A DNA stretch of 64,000 nt from Ramlibacter lithotrophicus (GTDB lineage: Bacteria > Pseudomonadota > Gammaproteobacteria > Burkholderiales > Burkholderiaceae_C), in assembly GCF_012184415.1 (NCBI RefSeq), contig NZ_VTOX01000009.1:168884-232883 (forward strand), read 5' to 3'. Positions 17,107 through 27,292 of the stretch are shown here, one piece after another. The notes beneath the pieces were generated by a model, which was not told the origin of the DNA, did not search any database, and worked only from the letters and a program-made list of their open reading frames with translations. Both the position numbers and the translations under genes were made by a program. Position 1 is the stretch's first letter. Each line of letters opens with the position of its first letter.

Positions 17107-17988
17107 TCAGTCCCGCCGCAGCAGTTGCTGCACCAGCGGATGCACCACCTTGCGCTCGGTGGTCACGGCGTAATAGTGTTCCGCGACGCCCTCGCACGCG
17201 CCGATGCACTTCACCGGGGTGCGCTGCAGCAGGTGCTCCTGGACCGCCATCGCCGACGGGAAGACGCCCAGCCCGGCGCCCGCAAAGGTTTCCAGCAGCG
17301 CGCTGTCCTCGAACTCGCCGGCGATGCGCGGCCGCACGCCGTGCTGGGCCAGCCAGTGGTCGATGTGCACGCGCACCATCGAATGCGCCGTAGGCAGGAG
17401 CACCGGCACGCGCTGCAGCGAGGCCGGGAAGTCCTCGCTCGCGAGCTGCCACCAGCGCGGGGCGCCGTACCAGGCCACCTTGGACGTCCCCAGCGCGTGG
17501 CTGTGGACCTTGACGTGCGGATGGAAGGGAGCGGGGTGGTCCGAGAGGACGACATCGAGCTTGTGCACCGCGAGTTCGGCCATCAGGTCGGCCATCTCGC
17601 CTTCGTGGCACAGGAGCCTGAGATCGGGCACCTCCAGCACCGGCTGCAGCAGGCGCTGCACTTCCAGCTTCGGCAGTCCGTCCGCGATCCCGACGGCCAG
17701 CCGCACGGCGGGTGCGGCCGCCGCCCCCCGCACCTGCTCCGGCAGCGCTTCGCCGAGCTGGAAGATCTGCTCCGCCTGGCGCAGGGCGACCACGCCGGCC
17801 TCGGTGAGGGCCAGGCCGCGCCCGGCCGGCCGCAACAGTTCGCAGCCGAGGTCACGCTCGAGCTCCCGCACCTGTGCGCTGACGGTCTGCACCGCCATGT
17901 CCAGCCGCGCCGCGGCGCCGGACATGCTGCCTTCCTTGGCCACGACCCAGAAGTAGTAGAGATGCCGGTAGTTGAAGGCGCGGCTCAT
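17107..17988 (-). CDS. nhaR: LysR-family activator, NhaR-like
   Basis: LysR-type regulator, 293 aa. The N-terminus (NYRHLYYFWVVAKEGSMSGA) is the highly characteristic start of NhaR, the sodium-responsive activator of nhaA and osmC in enterics, and the winged HTH follows to about residue 65. The effector domain has the NhaR-like VVLSDHPAP and GVFPSAMAVQEHL segments. No Na+/H+ antiporter gene is nearby; the divergent neighbour is a BI-1 membrane protein 100 bp away, which might be its target. The symbol rests on N-terminal similarity, so the regulon is unknown. Confidence 0.85.
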   Translation of the reverse strand: MSRAFNYRHLYYFWVVAKEGSMSGAAARLDMAVQTVSAQVRELERDLGCELLRPAGRGLALTEAGVVALRQAEQIFQLGEALPEQVRGAAAAPAVRLAVGIADGLPKLEVQRLLQPVLEVPDLRLLCHEGEMADLMAELAVHKLDVVLSDHPAPFHPHVKVHSHALGTSKVAWYGAPRWWQLASEDFPASLQRVPVLLPTAHSMVRVHIDHWLAQHGVRPRIAGEFEDSALLETFAGAGLGVFPSAMAVQEHLLQRTPVKCIGACEGVAEHYYAVTTERKVVHPLVQQLLRRD

Positions 17989-18088
17989 GATCAGAAATAA
18001 CGGGACAAAAGATCAGGCATTGTCACCTTTTTCGAGAATGTAGAACAACCTATCGTGGCCTTTCGTTCAAATCTCGAAGGGACACTCC

Positions 18089-18769
18089 ATGAACCAGCCG
18101 CTCGTTTCCCGCACCACGCTCGCCCGCCCCGGCTGGGGCAGCGCCATTGCCAGCCACCGCGTGCTGCGCAACACCTATGCCTTGCTGTCCATGACGCTGC
18201 TGTTCAGCGCGGGCGTGGCGGCGGCTTCGGTGGCGCTTCGCCTTCCCGCGCCCGGCCTGCTGCTCACCCTCGCCGGCTACTTCGGCCTGCTGTTCCTGGT
18301 CCACAAGGTGCAAAACAGCGGCTGGGCGCTGCCGGCCGTCTTCGCTCTCACCGGTTTCATGGGCTACACGCTCGGTCCGGTGCTGGCCGCGCGGCTGGCC
18401 CTGCCCGGCGGCGCGCAGACGATCGCGCTGGCACTGGCGGCGACCGGCGCAACCTTCCTGGCCCTGTCGGCCTGGGTGTTGGCGACCCGCCGCGACTTCA
18501 GTTTCATGGGCGGGTTCCTGTTCGCCGGCATGGTGATCGCGATCCTTGCCGGGCTGGGGGCGATGTTCTTCCAGCTGCCGGCGCTCGCGCTGGCCGTGTC
18601 GGCCATGGTCGCGCTCCTCTCGGCCGGGCTGATCCTGTTCGAGACCAGCCGCATCGTGAACGGCGGCGAAACCAACTACGTGATGGCCACGGTGGGACTG
18701 TTCGTCTCGCTGTTCAACCTGTTCACCAGCCTGCTGGCCCTGTTCGGGTTCGGCGGCAGCAACGACTGA
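18089..18769 (+). CDS. Bax inhibitor-1/YccA-family membrane protein
   Basis: BI-1 family integral membrane protein, 226 aa, with seven hydrophobic helices. Typical segments are LRNTYALLSMTLLFSAG at the first helix, FALTGFMGYTLGPVLA near the third, and a C-terminal INGGETNY-like loop (RIVNGGETNYVMATVGLF) before the last helix. Relatives such as YccA interact with FtsH, and structural homologues leak calcium through a di-aspartyl pH sensor. GAAGGGA precedes the ATG. It is divergent from the NhaR-like gene and followed 17 bp later by a zf-TFIIB protein, likely in one transcript. Confidence 0.92.
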   Translation: MNQPLVSRTTLARPGWGSAIASHRVLRNTYALLSMTLLFSAGVAAASVALRLPAPGLLLTLAGYFGLLFLVHKVQNSGWALPAVFALTGFMGYTLGPVLAARLALPGGAQTIALALAATGATFLALSAWVLATRRDFSFMGGFLFAGMVIAILAGLGAMFFQLPALALAVSAMVALLSAGLILFETSRIVNGGETNYVMATVGLFVSLFNLFTSLLALFGFGGSND

Positions 18770-18785
18770 GCGAAAGGAACTCCCG

Positions 18786-19046
18786 ATGAAATGCCCCCAT
18801 TGCCCCGACGTCACGCTCCTGATGAACGAGCGCCAGGGCGTCGAGATCGATTACTGCCCGCAGTGCCGCGGGGTCTGGCTCGATCGCGGCGAACTCGACA
18901 AGCTGATCGAACGCAGCGCGTCGGCGCCGGCGCCGCAGGCGGCGGCCTGGCAGCAGCGGCCGGCGCAGCCGGACTTCGCCGACTCCGACTTCCGCCACCA
19001 CGGCCGGCGCAGACACAAGTCCTGGCTGAGCGAGATCTTCGACTGA
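18786..19046 (+). CDS. zf-TFIIB domain protein
   Basis: An 86-aa zinc-ribbon protein. Two CxxC pairs, CPHCPDV at residues 3-9 and YCPQCRGVWLDRGEL near 23-37, form the four zinc ligands of the zf-TFIIB family. The C-terminal half is basic and ends in RRRHKSWLSEIFD, a tail often seen in these short bacterial proteins. AAAGGA lies before the ATG. It follows the BI-1 gene closely, a pairing compatible with co-expression. Molecular role unknown. Confidence 0.9.
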   Translation: MKCPHCPDVTLLMNERQGVEIDYCPQCRGVWLDRGELDKLIERSASAPAPQAAAWQQRPAQPDFADSDFRHHGRRRHKSWLSEIFD

Positions 19047-19069
19047 GAATCCGCCGGCCCGGGCACCGG

Positions 19070-19873
19070 TCAGAGCGCGAACCCGTAGTCCACCGTGATC
19101 GGTGCGTGGTCCGAAAAACGTTCCAGCTTGTAGATCGACTCGGCGCGCGCCGTCTGCGCGAGCGGCGGCGTCGCCACGTGGTAATCCAGGCGCCAGCCGA
19201 CGTTCTTCGCCCAGGCCTGGCCGCGGTTGCTCCACCAGGTGTAGGCCGCCTCGGTCGTGTCCGGCTGCAGGTGACGATAGACGTCCACCAGGCCGCCCTG
19301 GTCGAACAATTTTGTCATCCACGCCCGCTCCTCGGGCAGGAAGCCGCTGTTCTTGCGGTTGCCGCGCCAGTTCTTCAGGTCCTGCTCCTTGTGCGCGATG
19401 TTGACGTCGCCGCACAGGACGAAGTCGCGCGTGCCGCGCAGGCTCGCCAGGTGCGGCTCGACTTCGTCGAGGAACCGGAACTTGGCCTGCTGCCGGTGTT
19501 CGCCGGCCGAGCCGCTCGGGAAATAGCTGCTGATGATCGACAGCTTGCGCGCCGGCGTGTCGAAGCGCAGTTCGAGGTAGCGGCCCTCCGCGTCGAACTC
19601 GCTGGAGCCGAAACCCGCAACCACGTCGCTCGGTTCGTGCCTGGTGTAGATGGCAACGCCCGAATAGCCCTTCTTCTCGGCAAAATGAAAGTGCCCCTTG
19701 AGGCCGGCGAGGTGGTCGAAGCGCCCCAGGACGTCGCCAGCCTGGCACTTGACTTCCTGCAGGCAAATACAATCCGGCGTGGTTTTTGCAAGCCACGCCT
19801 CCAGCCCCTTGCTCGCGGCGGATCGGATGCCATTGAGGTTGAGGCTGGTCAGTTTGAACAAGGAGTTTCCCAT
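19070..19873 (-). CDS. xth: exodeoxyribonuclease III
   Basis: AP endonuclease/exonuclease III family enzyme, 267 aa, the usual length, acting in base-excision repair. The EEP-fold catalytic motifs are present: SLNLNGIRS at the N-terminus, the metal-binding Glu in CLQEVK near residue 37, GVAIYTR near 75, the Asp/Asn pair in CGDVNIAHK near 145, and the terminal SDHAPI near 257 with the catalytic His. ATG 19873 sits in the palindrome CCATGG that also holds the pyrE start on the other strand. An in-frame TTG at 19861, giving a start one residue before FKLTSLNLNG, is an alternative. It is convergent with the zf-TFIIB gene. Confidence 0.93.
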   Translation of the reverse strand: MGNSLFKLTSLNLNGIRSAASKGLEAWLAKTTPDCICLQEVKCQAGDVLGRFDHLAGLKGHFHFAEKKGYSGVAIYTRHEPSDVVAGFGSSEFDAEGRYLELRFDTPARKLSIISSYFPSGSAGEHRQQAKFRFLDEVEPHLASLRGTRDFVLCGDVNIAHKEQDLKNWRGNRKNSGFLPEERAWMTKLFDQGGLVDVYRHLQPDTTEAAYTWWSNRGQAWAKNVGWRLDYHVATPPLAQTARAESIYKLERFSDHAPITVDYGFAL

Positions 19874-20555
19874 GGTGGCAGGCGGCGGCGAGGACAGGCT
19901 GGCGCAGGAGTTCGTGCAGTTCGCGGTGGATTCGGGCGTGCTGCGCTTCGGCCAGTTCAAGACCAAGGCGGGCCGCCTGTCCCCGTATTTCTTCAATGCC
20001 GGCCTGTTCGACGACGGCGCCAAGCTCGGACGGCTGGCGCAATTCTATGCACGGCGGATCATCGACTCGGGCATCGAGTTCGACATGATCTTCGGCCCTG
20101 CCTACAAGGGCATCGCGCTGGCCGCCGCGGTGGCCATCGAGCTCGCGCGCCTGGGCCGCAACGTACCTTATGCCTACAACCGCAAGGAGGCGAAGGACCA
20201 CGGCGAGGGCGGCACCCTGGTGGGAGCGCCGCTGCGCGGCAAGGTGCTGATCGTCGACGACGTCATGTCCGCCGGCACGGCCGCGCGCGAATCGATTGCG
20301 TTGATCCGCGCCGCCGGCGCCGTGCCGCACGCGGTGGCGATCGCGCTGGACCGGCAGGAAAAGGCCACCGAGCAGGGCGTTGACGTCGATCACAGCGCCG
20401 TGCAATACGTGCGCGACAAGCTGGGGCTCGCCGTTTGCGCGATTGCGCGACTGGCCGATCTGCTCCACTATCTCGAGTTGCACCAGGGCGGCGAACTGGG
20501 CGGCCACCATGCCCAGGTGCTCGCCTACCGGGAGCGCTACGGCGTGCAGGAGTGA
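19872..20555 (+). CDS. pyrE: orotate phosphoribosyltransferase
   Basis: Pyrimidine biosynthesis enzyme converting orotate and PRPP to OMP, 227 aa. The type I phosphoribosyltransferase PRPP loop VLIVDDVMSAGTA is near residue 123. FGPAYKGI near 76 and the orotate-binding N-terminal TKAGRLSPYFF near 30 are also typical. A strong AAGGAG ribosome-binding site lies 6 nt before ATG 19872; that site is inside the first codons of the antisense xth gene. Upstream start codons in the same frame lie inside xth and are rejected. The stop codon overlaps the GTG of the next gene (GTGA). Confidence 0.96.
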   Translation: MVAGGGEDRLAQEFVQFAVDSGVLRFGQFKTKAGRLSPYFFNAGLFDDGAKLGRLAQFYARRIIDSGIEFDMIFGPAYKGIALAAAVAIELARLGRNVPYAYNRKEAKDHGEGGTLVGAPLRGKVLIVDDVMSAGTAARESIALIRAAGAVPHAVAIALDRQEKATEQGVDVDHSAVQYVRDKLGLAVCAIARLADLLHYLELHQGGELGGHHAQVLAYRERYGVQE

Positions 20556-21250
20556 CCACGATCTTGGCGGCGACGAGCGTACGGATTCTTGCCATGGCCC
20601 TGCTGTCGGCAGGCGGCGCGCTGCCCGCCTCGGCCCAACCCGGCATCTACAGCTGCGTCGACGCCAAGGGCCGCACCGTTACGGCGGATCGGCCGATCGC
20701 CGCCTGCATCGACCGCGAGCAGAAGGAGCTGAACCCGAGCGGCAGCGTCAAGCGCACCGTCCCGCCGACGCTGACCGCGCGCGAGCGCGCCCTGGCGGAG
20801 GAAAAGGCGCGCCAGGCCGAGGAGGAGAAGGCGCGGGCCGCCGAGGAACGCAAGCGCAACCACGCGCTGATCACCCGCTATCCCGACCAGGCGGCCCACG
20901 ACAAGGAGCGCAGCGCCGCGCTGTCGGTCGCCGACGAAGTGGTGGCGACCGCCACCAGGCGCCTTGCGTCGCTGGCCGCCGACCGCCGCAAGCTCGACGC
21001 CGAAATGGAGTTCTACCTCAAGGACCCGTCCAGGGCGCCGGCCCGGCTGAAGCGGCAGATCGAGGAGAACGGGCAGCACGCCAGCGCGCAACAGCGGTTC
21101 ATCGCCGCGCAGCAAGGCGAGAAGCAGCGCATCAACGCGAGGTTCGACGAGGAACTCGCCAGGCTGCGGGCGCTGTGGGCGGAAGCCAGGGCGCAGCCGC
21201 CGCTGGCGGCGGCGTCGGCGGCGTCGGCGGTGAAGCCCCCCAGCCGCTGA
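20552..21250 (+). CDS. DUF4124 domain secreted protein with coiled coil
   Basis: A 232-aa exported protein. GTG 20552 overlaps the pyrE stop (GTGA), so the two are coupled. A signal peptide (about 1-32, ending LPASAQP) precedes a DUF4124-type motif, GIYSCVDAKGRTVTADRPI, near residue 33. After it come a long charged helical segment rich in Glu, Lys, Arg and Ala (about 70-195, EEKARQAEEEKARAAEERK) and an Ala/Pro tail. The family is common in Burkholderiales periplasms with no established function. It is convergent with gatB, 9 bp away. Confidence 0.85.
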   Translation: MTTILAATSVRILAMALLSAGGALPASAQPGIYSCVDAKGRTVTADRPIAACIDREQKELNPSGSVKRTVPPTLTARERALAEEKARQAEEEKARAAEERKRNHALITRYPDQAAHDKERSAALSVADEVVATATRRLASLAADRRKLDAEMEFYLKDPSRAPARLKRQIEENGQHASAQQRFIAAQQGEKQRINARFDEELARLRALWAEARAQPPLAAASAASAVKPPSR

Positions 21251-21259
21251 CGGCCGCGC

Positions 21260-22702
21260 TCACGCGAGCTTGCGGCGCAGCAGCTCGTTGACCTGGGCCG
21301 GATTGGCCTTGCCCTTGCTGGCCTTCATCACCTGGCCGACCAGCGCGTTGAACGCCTTGTCCTTGCCGGCCTTGAACTGCGCGACGTTGTCGGCATTCGC
21401 CGCGATGACGTCGTCGACGATCTTCTCCAGCGCGCCCGTGTCGTTCATCTGCCGCAGGCCCTTGGCCTCGATCACCGCATCCACTTCGCCGCCGGCGGTC
21501 CACAACTCGTCGAACACCTGCCGGGCCGCGTTGTTGGAGATCGTGCCGTCGGCGATGCGGCCGATCAGCGCCGCGAGCTTCGACGCCGCCACCGGAACCT
21601 GTTCCATCGCGAGGCCTTCTGCATTGATCCGGCGCGACAGCTCGCCCATGATCCAGTTGCTCGCGAGCTTGGCCTGGCCGCTGGCCTGCGCGGCCGCCTC
21701 GAAGTAGCCGGCCATCGCCTTGCTCTGCGTGAGCGTGCTCGCGTCGTACTCGGGCAGCCCGTATTGCGCGACGAACCGGTTCGCCATCACGCGCGGCAGC
21801 TCCGCCATTTCCGAGCGCACGCGCTCCACCCAGTCGGCCGCGATCACCAGCGGCGGCAGGTCGGGGTCCGGGAAGTAACGATAGTCCGCCGCGTCTTCCT
21901 TGGTGCGCATGGCGCGCGTCTCGCCGGTGTCGGGATCGAACAGCACGGTGGCCTGCTGGATCGCGCGGCCGTCCTCCAGCTCCTCGATCTGCCAGCGGAT
22001 CTCGAAGTCGATCGCCTGCTGCATGAACTTGAAGCTGTTCAGGTTCTTGATCTCGCGCCGCGTGCCCAGCGGCGCGCCGGGCTTGCGCACCGACACGTTG
22101 GCGTCGCAGCGGAAACTGCCCTCCTGCATGTTGCCGTCGCAGATGCCGATCCAAGTCACGATCTTGTGCAGCTCCCTGGCGTACGCCACCGCCTCGTCGG
22201 ACGAGCGCATGTCGGGCTCGGTGACGATCTCCAGCAGCGGCGTGCCGGCGCGGTTCAGGTCGATGCCCGACTGGCCGACGAAGTCCTCGTGCAGAGACTT
22301 CCCGGCGTCTTCCTCCAGGTGCGCGCGCACCAGCCGCACGCTCTTCTTCTCGTCCCCGAGATAGAACTCGACGACGCCGCCTTGCACGACGGGAATCTCG
22401 TACTGGCTGATCTGGTAGCCCTTGGGCAGGTCCGGATAGAAGTAGTTCTTGCGGGCAAAGACGCTGCGCGGCGCGATGTGCGCGTTGACCGCGAGGCCGA
22501 ACTCGATCGCGCGCTCGACGGCGCCCTTGTTCATCACCGGCAGCGTCCCGGGCAGCGCCAGGTCGACCGGGCAGGCCTGGGTGTTGGGCTCGGCGCCGAA
22601 TGCCGTCGGCGCGCGGCTGAAGATCTTCGACTGCGTGGAAAGCTGGGCGTGCGTCTCGAATCCGATGACGACCTCGTAGCCGTGGATCAACTTCGCTGTC
22701 AT
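21260..22702 (-). CDS. gatB: Asp/Glu-tRNA amidotransferase subunit B
   Basis: Subunit B of the GatCAB amidotransferase, 480 aa, which phosphorylates and transamidates misacylated Glu-tRNA(Gln) or Asp-tRNA(Asn). The kinase-domain start [20 protein letters not shown] is diagnostic, followed by the Zn/Mg-site region ([26 protein letters not shown]) and a C-terminal YqeY-like tail domain ending [11 protein letters not shown] 22702 overlaps the gatA stop (ATGA). This is the last gene of gatCAB. Confidence 0.97.
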   Translation of the reverse strand: MTAKLIHGYEVVIGFETHAQLSTQSKIFSRAPTAFGAEPNTQACPVDLALPGTLPVMNKGAVERAIEFGLAVNAHIAPRSVFARKNYFYPDLPKGYQISQYEIPVVQGGVVEFYLGDEKKSVRLVRAHLEEDAGKSLHEDFVGQSGIDLNRAGTPLLEIVTEPDMRSSDEAVAYARELHKIVTWIGICDGNMQEGSFRCDANVSVRKPGAPLGTRREIKNLNSFKFMQQAIDFEIRWQIEELEDGRAIQQATVLFDPDTGETRAMRTKEDAADYRYFPDPDLPPLVIAADWVERVRSEMAELPRVMANRFVAQYGLPEYDASTLTQSKAMAGYFEAAAQASGQAKLASNWIMGELSRRINAEGLAMEQVPVAASKLAALIGRIADGTISNNAARQVFDELWTAGGEVDAVIEAKGLRQMNDTGALEKIVDDVIAANADNVAQFKAGKDKAFNALVGQVMKASKGKANPAQVNELLRRKLA

Positions 22703-24186
22703 GACCTCACCTCCGGTGCGGCGTCCGCCGCCACGGGAATGCGACTGTGGAAATCGGTGACCTGCTGCAGGCGGTGCGCGACGTTCAGCAGCTTCGCCTC
22801 GCCGAAGTAGTTGCCGATCAGCTGCAGTCCCACCGGCATGCCACCGTCGCCGAAGCCGCAGGGAACGCTCATCCCGGGCAACCCGGCGAGCGAGCCGGGC
22901 AGCGTGTAGATGTCGGCGAGGTAGTTCGCCACCGGGTCGTCCGCCTTCTCGCCCAGTTTCCAGGCGACCGTAGGCGCCGCCGGGCCGGCGATCACGTCGC
23001 AGGACTTGAAGGCCTGCTGGAAGTCGTCGGCGATCATGCGCCGGATCTTCTGCGCCTGCAGGTAGTACGCGTCGTAATAGCCGTGCGACAGCACGTAGGT
23101 GCCGACCATGATGCGGCGCTTCACCTCGTCGCCGAAGCCTTCGGCGCGCGTCTTCTGGTACATGTCGCCGAGGTCGCCATACTGTTTCGCGCGATGCCCG
23201 AACTTCACGCCGTCGTAGCGCGAGAGGTTGGACGAGGCCTCGGCCGGGGCGATGATGTAGTAGACGGGAATCGACAGCTCGGTGCGGGGCAGCGAGATCT
23301 CGACCAGGCTGGCCCCCAGCCTGCGGTATTCCTGCAGTGCGGCATCGATGGCGGCACGCACGTCCGGCGCCAGCCCGGCACCGAAGAACTCGCGCGGCAC
23401 GCCGATGCGCAGGCCTTCCAGCGACTCGTTCAGGGAGCGCGCAAAGTCCTCGGCCGGCACGTCGAGCGAGGTCGAATCGCGGTCCGGATCGGGGCCGCAC
23501 ATCGCGGACAGCAACAGCGCGCAGTCCTCCGCCGTCCGCGCCATCGGACCGGCCTGGTCCAGGCTGGAGGCGAACGCGACCATCCCGTAGCGCGAGGCGC
23601 GACCATAGGTCGGCTTGATGCCGGTGATGCCGCAGAACGAAGCCGGCTGGCGGATCGAGCCGCCGGTGTCGGTCCCCGTCGCCGCCGGCGCGAGCCGGGC
23701 CGCCACGGCCACGGCGCTGCCGCCCGAGGAACCGCCGGGTATGCGCTGCGGGTCCCAGGGGTTGCGAGCCATGCGATAAGCCGAGTTCTCGTTGGAGGAG
23801 CCCATCGCGAACTCGTCGCAGTTCAGCTTGCCCAGGCTCACCGCGCCGGCCTGCGCCAGCCGCGCCACCACGGTCGCATCGAACGGCGACCGGTAGCCGT
23901 CCAGCATCTTCGAGCCGGCGGTGCTCGGGAAGTCGCGCGTGACGAAGATGTCCTTGTGCGCGAGCGGCACGCCCAGCAGCGGCGCGGCCTCGCCGGCGGC
24001 GATCCGCTGGTCGGCCGCCCGCGCCTGGGCGAGTGTCACCTCCTCGTCCACCGCGAGATACGCGCCCAGCGATTGGTGGCTCTTCGCGCGGGCCAGGAAA
24101 TGCCGCGCCACTTCGACGGCCGAGATTTCGCGGGCGCGCAGCTGCGCCGCCAGCTCGGCGACGGTGAGTTCGTGCAATGCAGCCAT
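22699..24186 (-). CDS. gatA: Asp/Glu-tRNA amidotransferase subunit A
   Basis: Amidase subunit of GatCAB, 495 aa, releasing ammonia from glutamine for tRNA-dependent amidation. The Ser-cisSer-Lys triad regions are present: the Lys in [10 protein letters not shown] near residue 77, [15 protein letters not shown] near 150, and the nucleophile Ser in [16 protein letters not shown] near 175. ATG 24186 was preferred; a GTG directly before it (24189) overlaps the gatC stop by one base and would add one residue. Coupling to gatC and gatB indicates a single operon transcribed away from mreB. Confidence 0.97.
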   Translation of the reverse strand: MAALHELTVAELAAQLRAREISAVEVARHFLARAKSHQSLGAYLAVDEEVTLAQARAADQRIAAGEAAPLLGVPLAHKDIFVTRDFPSTAGSKMLDGYRSPFDATVVARLAQAGAVSLGKLNCDEFAMGSSNENSAYRMARNPWDPQRIPGGSSGGSAVAVAARLAPAATGTDTGGSIRQPASFCGITGIKPTYGRASRYGMVAFASSLDQAGPMARTAEDCALLLSAMCGPDPDRDSTSLDVPAEDFARSLNESLEGLRIGVPREFFGAGLAPDVRAAIDAALQEYRRLGASLVEISLPRTELSIPVYYIIAPAEASSNLSRYDGVKFGHRAKQYGDLGDMYQKTRAEGFGDEVKRRIMVGTYVLSHGYYDAYYLQAQKIRRMIADDFQQAFKSCDVIAGPAAPTVAWKLGEKADDPVANYLADIYTLPGSLAGLPGMSVPCGFGDGGMPVGLQLIGNYFGEAKLLNVAHRLQQVTDFHSRIPVAADAAPEVRS

Positions 24187-24188
24187 CA

Positions 24189-25744
<1,556 letters not shown>

Positions 25745-25817
25745 TCCCGGCCTGCGCCGCCGTGGTCGGATCCGGCTCGAGGCTTTCCGCCCCGATCCCG
25801 GTCCGCGGAGGCCGGTG

Positions 25818-25823
25818 CACAAT
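25818..25823 (+). promoter_or_regulatory. candidate -10 (CACAAT) five nt before mreC
   Basis: CACAAT ends 5 nt before ATG 25829, with no Shine-Dalgarno between. This could give a separate leaderless mreC transcript in the 84-bp mreB-mreC gap. Confidence 0.3.
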
Positions 25824-25828
25824 TCGCC

Positions 25829-26749
25829 ATGCCCCTCGGCACCCTTGACCGCAGTCCGCCGCCCTTTTTCAAGCAGGGCCCATCGGCACTGTCCAAGCTG
25901 ATGGTCTGCAGCGCCCTGGCGCTGTTCCTCATGGTCGCCGACGCGCGTTTCAGGATCGCCCAGCCGCTGCGCGCGGCCGTCGCCACGGCGCTCTACCCGC
26001 TGGAGTGGGTGGCCATGCGTCCGGTGCTGGGGCTGCGCTTCGTCGGCACCTATTTCGAGTCCCTCCAGGGTGCGCAGGCCAGCGAGGCGGCGGCCCGGCG
26101 CAAGCTGGCCCAGCAATCGCTGCGGGCCAACCAGGTCGAAGAGCTGGAGATCGAGAACGGCCGGCTGCGCAAGCTGCTGGAGCTGCGCGAACGGATCGGC
26201 ACCCGCGCCCAGGCCGCCGAGGTGCTGTACGACGCGGCCGATCCGTATTCGCGCAAGGTCATCATTGACCGCGGCCTCGCGCAAGGCATAGCACCCGGCT
26301 CGCCGGTGGTCGACGAATCCGGCGTGCTGGGGCAGGTGACACGGGTGCACCCGCTGGTGAGCGAAGTGACGCTGGTGATCGACCGCGAACAGGCGATCCC
26401 GGTCCTGAACGCCCGCACCGGCTCGCGCAGCCTGGCGTACGGCGACCCGTCGGGCCAGGGCGGCGCCCTCGAGCTGCGCTACATGCCGGGTAACGCGGAT
26501 GTCCAGGTCGGCGACCTGCTGACGACCAGCGGGGTCGACGGGGTCTACCCGCCGGGGCTGCCGGTCGCCAAGGTCGCGAAGGTCGAGCGCCGTGCCGATT
26601 CCGGCTTCGCCCGCATCGAATGCGCGCCGCAGGCGATGGTCCAGGGCGCGAAGCACGTGATGGTGATCACCCCGCTGAGCGCCGAGCTGCCGCAACGCCC
26701 GCCGCCGGAAGACGCCGCGGCGACGCCCAGGAAGGGCCAGCGCAAGTGA
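25829..26749 (+). CDS. mreC: rod-shape protein MreC
   Basis: Bitopic periplasmic scaffold of the elongasome, 306 aa. A short cytoplasmic start and one membrane helix (about 22-40) lead into a coiled coil (about 78-118, rich in Glu/Leu/Arg), then two beta-barrel domains with IIDRGLAQGIAPGSPVV near 146 and LLTTSGVDGVYPPGLPVA near 230. It ends in a Pro/Ala-rich tail. It links MreB to PBP2, whose gene follows two positions later. The 84-bp gap from mreB is the largest in the operon. Confidence 0.96.
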   Translation: MPLGTLDRSPPPFFKQGPSALSKLMVCSALALFLMVADARFRIAQPLRAAVATALYPLEWVAMRPVLGLRFVGTYFESLQGAQASEAAARRKLAQQSLRANQVEELEIENGRLRKLLELRERIGTRAQAAEVLYDAADPYSRKVIIDRGLAQGIAPGSPVVDESGVLGQVTRVHPLVSEVTLVIDREQAIPVLNARTGSRSLAYGDPSGQGGALELRYMPGNADVQVGDLLTTSGVDGVYPPGLPVAKVAKVERRADSGFARIECAPQAMVQGAKHVMVITPLSAELPQRPPPEDAAATPRKGQRK

Positions 26750-26762
26750 GGAAGGTCCGGCC

Positions 26763-27281
26763 ATGATCATGCGTCCGGGGCAGCAGCTGCTGCTGCCCGC
26801 CAATCCGGTCTTCATCTGGGGCAGCCTGCTCCTGGCGATGGTCACCAACATGGTGCCGCTGGGCCGCACCCCCTGGATGCCGGACCTGCTGGCCCTGGTC
26901 CTGGTGTTCTGGAGCGTCCACCAGCCGCTGCGGGTGGGCATCGTCGCCGCGTTCATGTTCGGGCTGGCCATGGACGTGCACGAGACCGGCCTGCTGGGCC
27001 AGCACGCCCTGGCCTACACGGCCTTGAGCTATTTCGCCATCACGATCCACCGCCGGCTGCTGTGGTTCAGCGTGCCGTCGCAGGCGCTGCAGGTGCTGCC
27101 CCTGTTCTTCGCGGCACACGCGATCCAGCTGGCCGTGCGCATGATGGCGGGCGGCACCTTCCCCGGGATGTCCGTGCTGCTCGCTCCCGTGATCGAATCC
27201 CTGCTTTGGCCGCTGATCAGCATCCTGCTGCTGGCACCTCAGCGGCGGGCGCCCGATCCGGACGAAAATAGGCCGCTCTAA
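26763..27281 (+). CDS. mreD: rod-shape protein MreD
   Basis: Small polytopic membrane protein of the elongasome, 172 aa, with about five hydrophobic helices. Family features include PLGRTPWMPDLLALVLVFWS near residue 37 and FGLAMDVHETGLLGQHAL near 67. It lies 13 bp after mreC and 11 bp before mrdA, in keeping with one operon. GGAAGG precedes the start. Confidence 0.94.
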   Translation: MIMRPGQQLLLPANPVFIWGSLLLAMVTNMVPLGRTPWMPDLLALVLVFWSVHQPLRVGIVAAFMFGLAMDVHETGLLGQHALAYTALSYFAITIHRRLLWFSVPSQALQVLPLFFAAHAIQLAVRMMAGGTFPGMSVLLAPVIESLLWPLISILLLAPQRRAPDPDENRPL

Positions 27282-27292
27282 GAGCGCCACCA

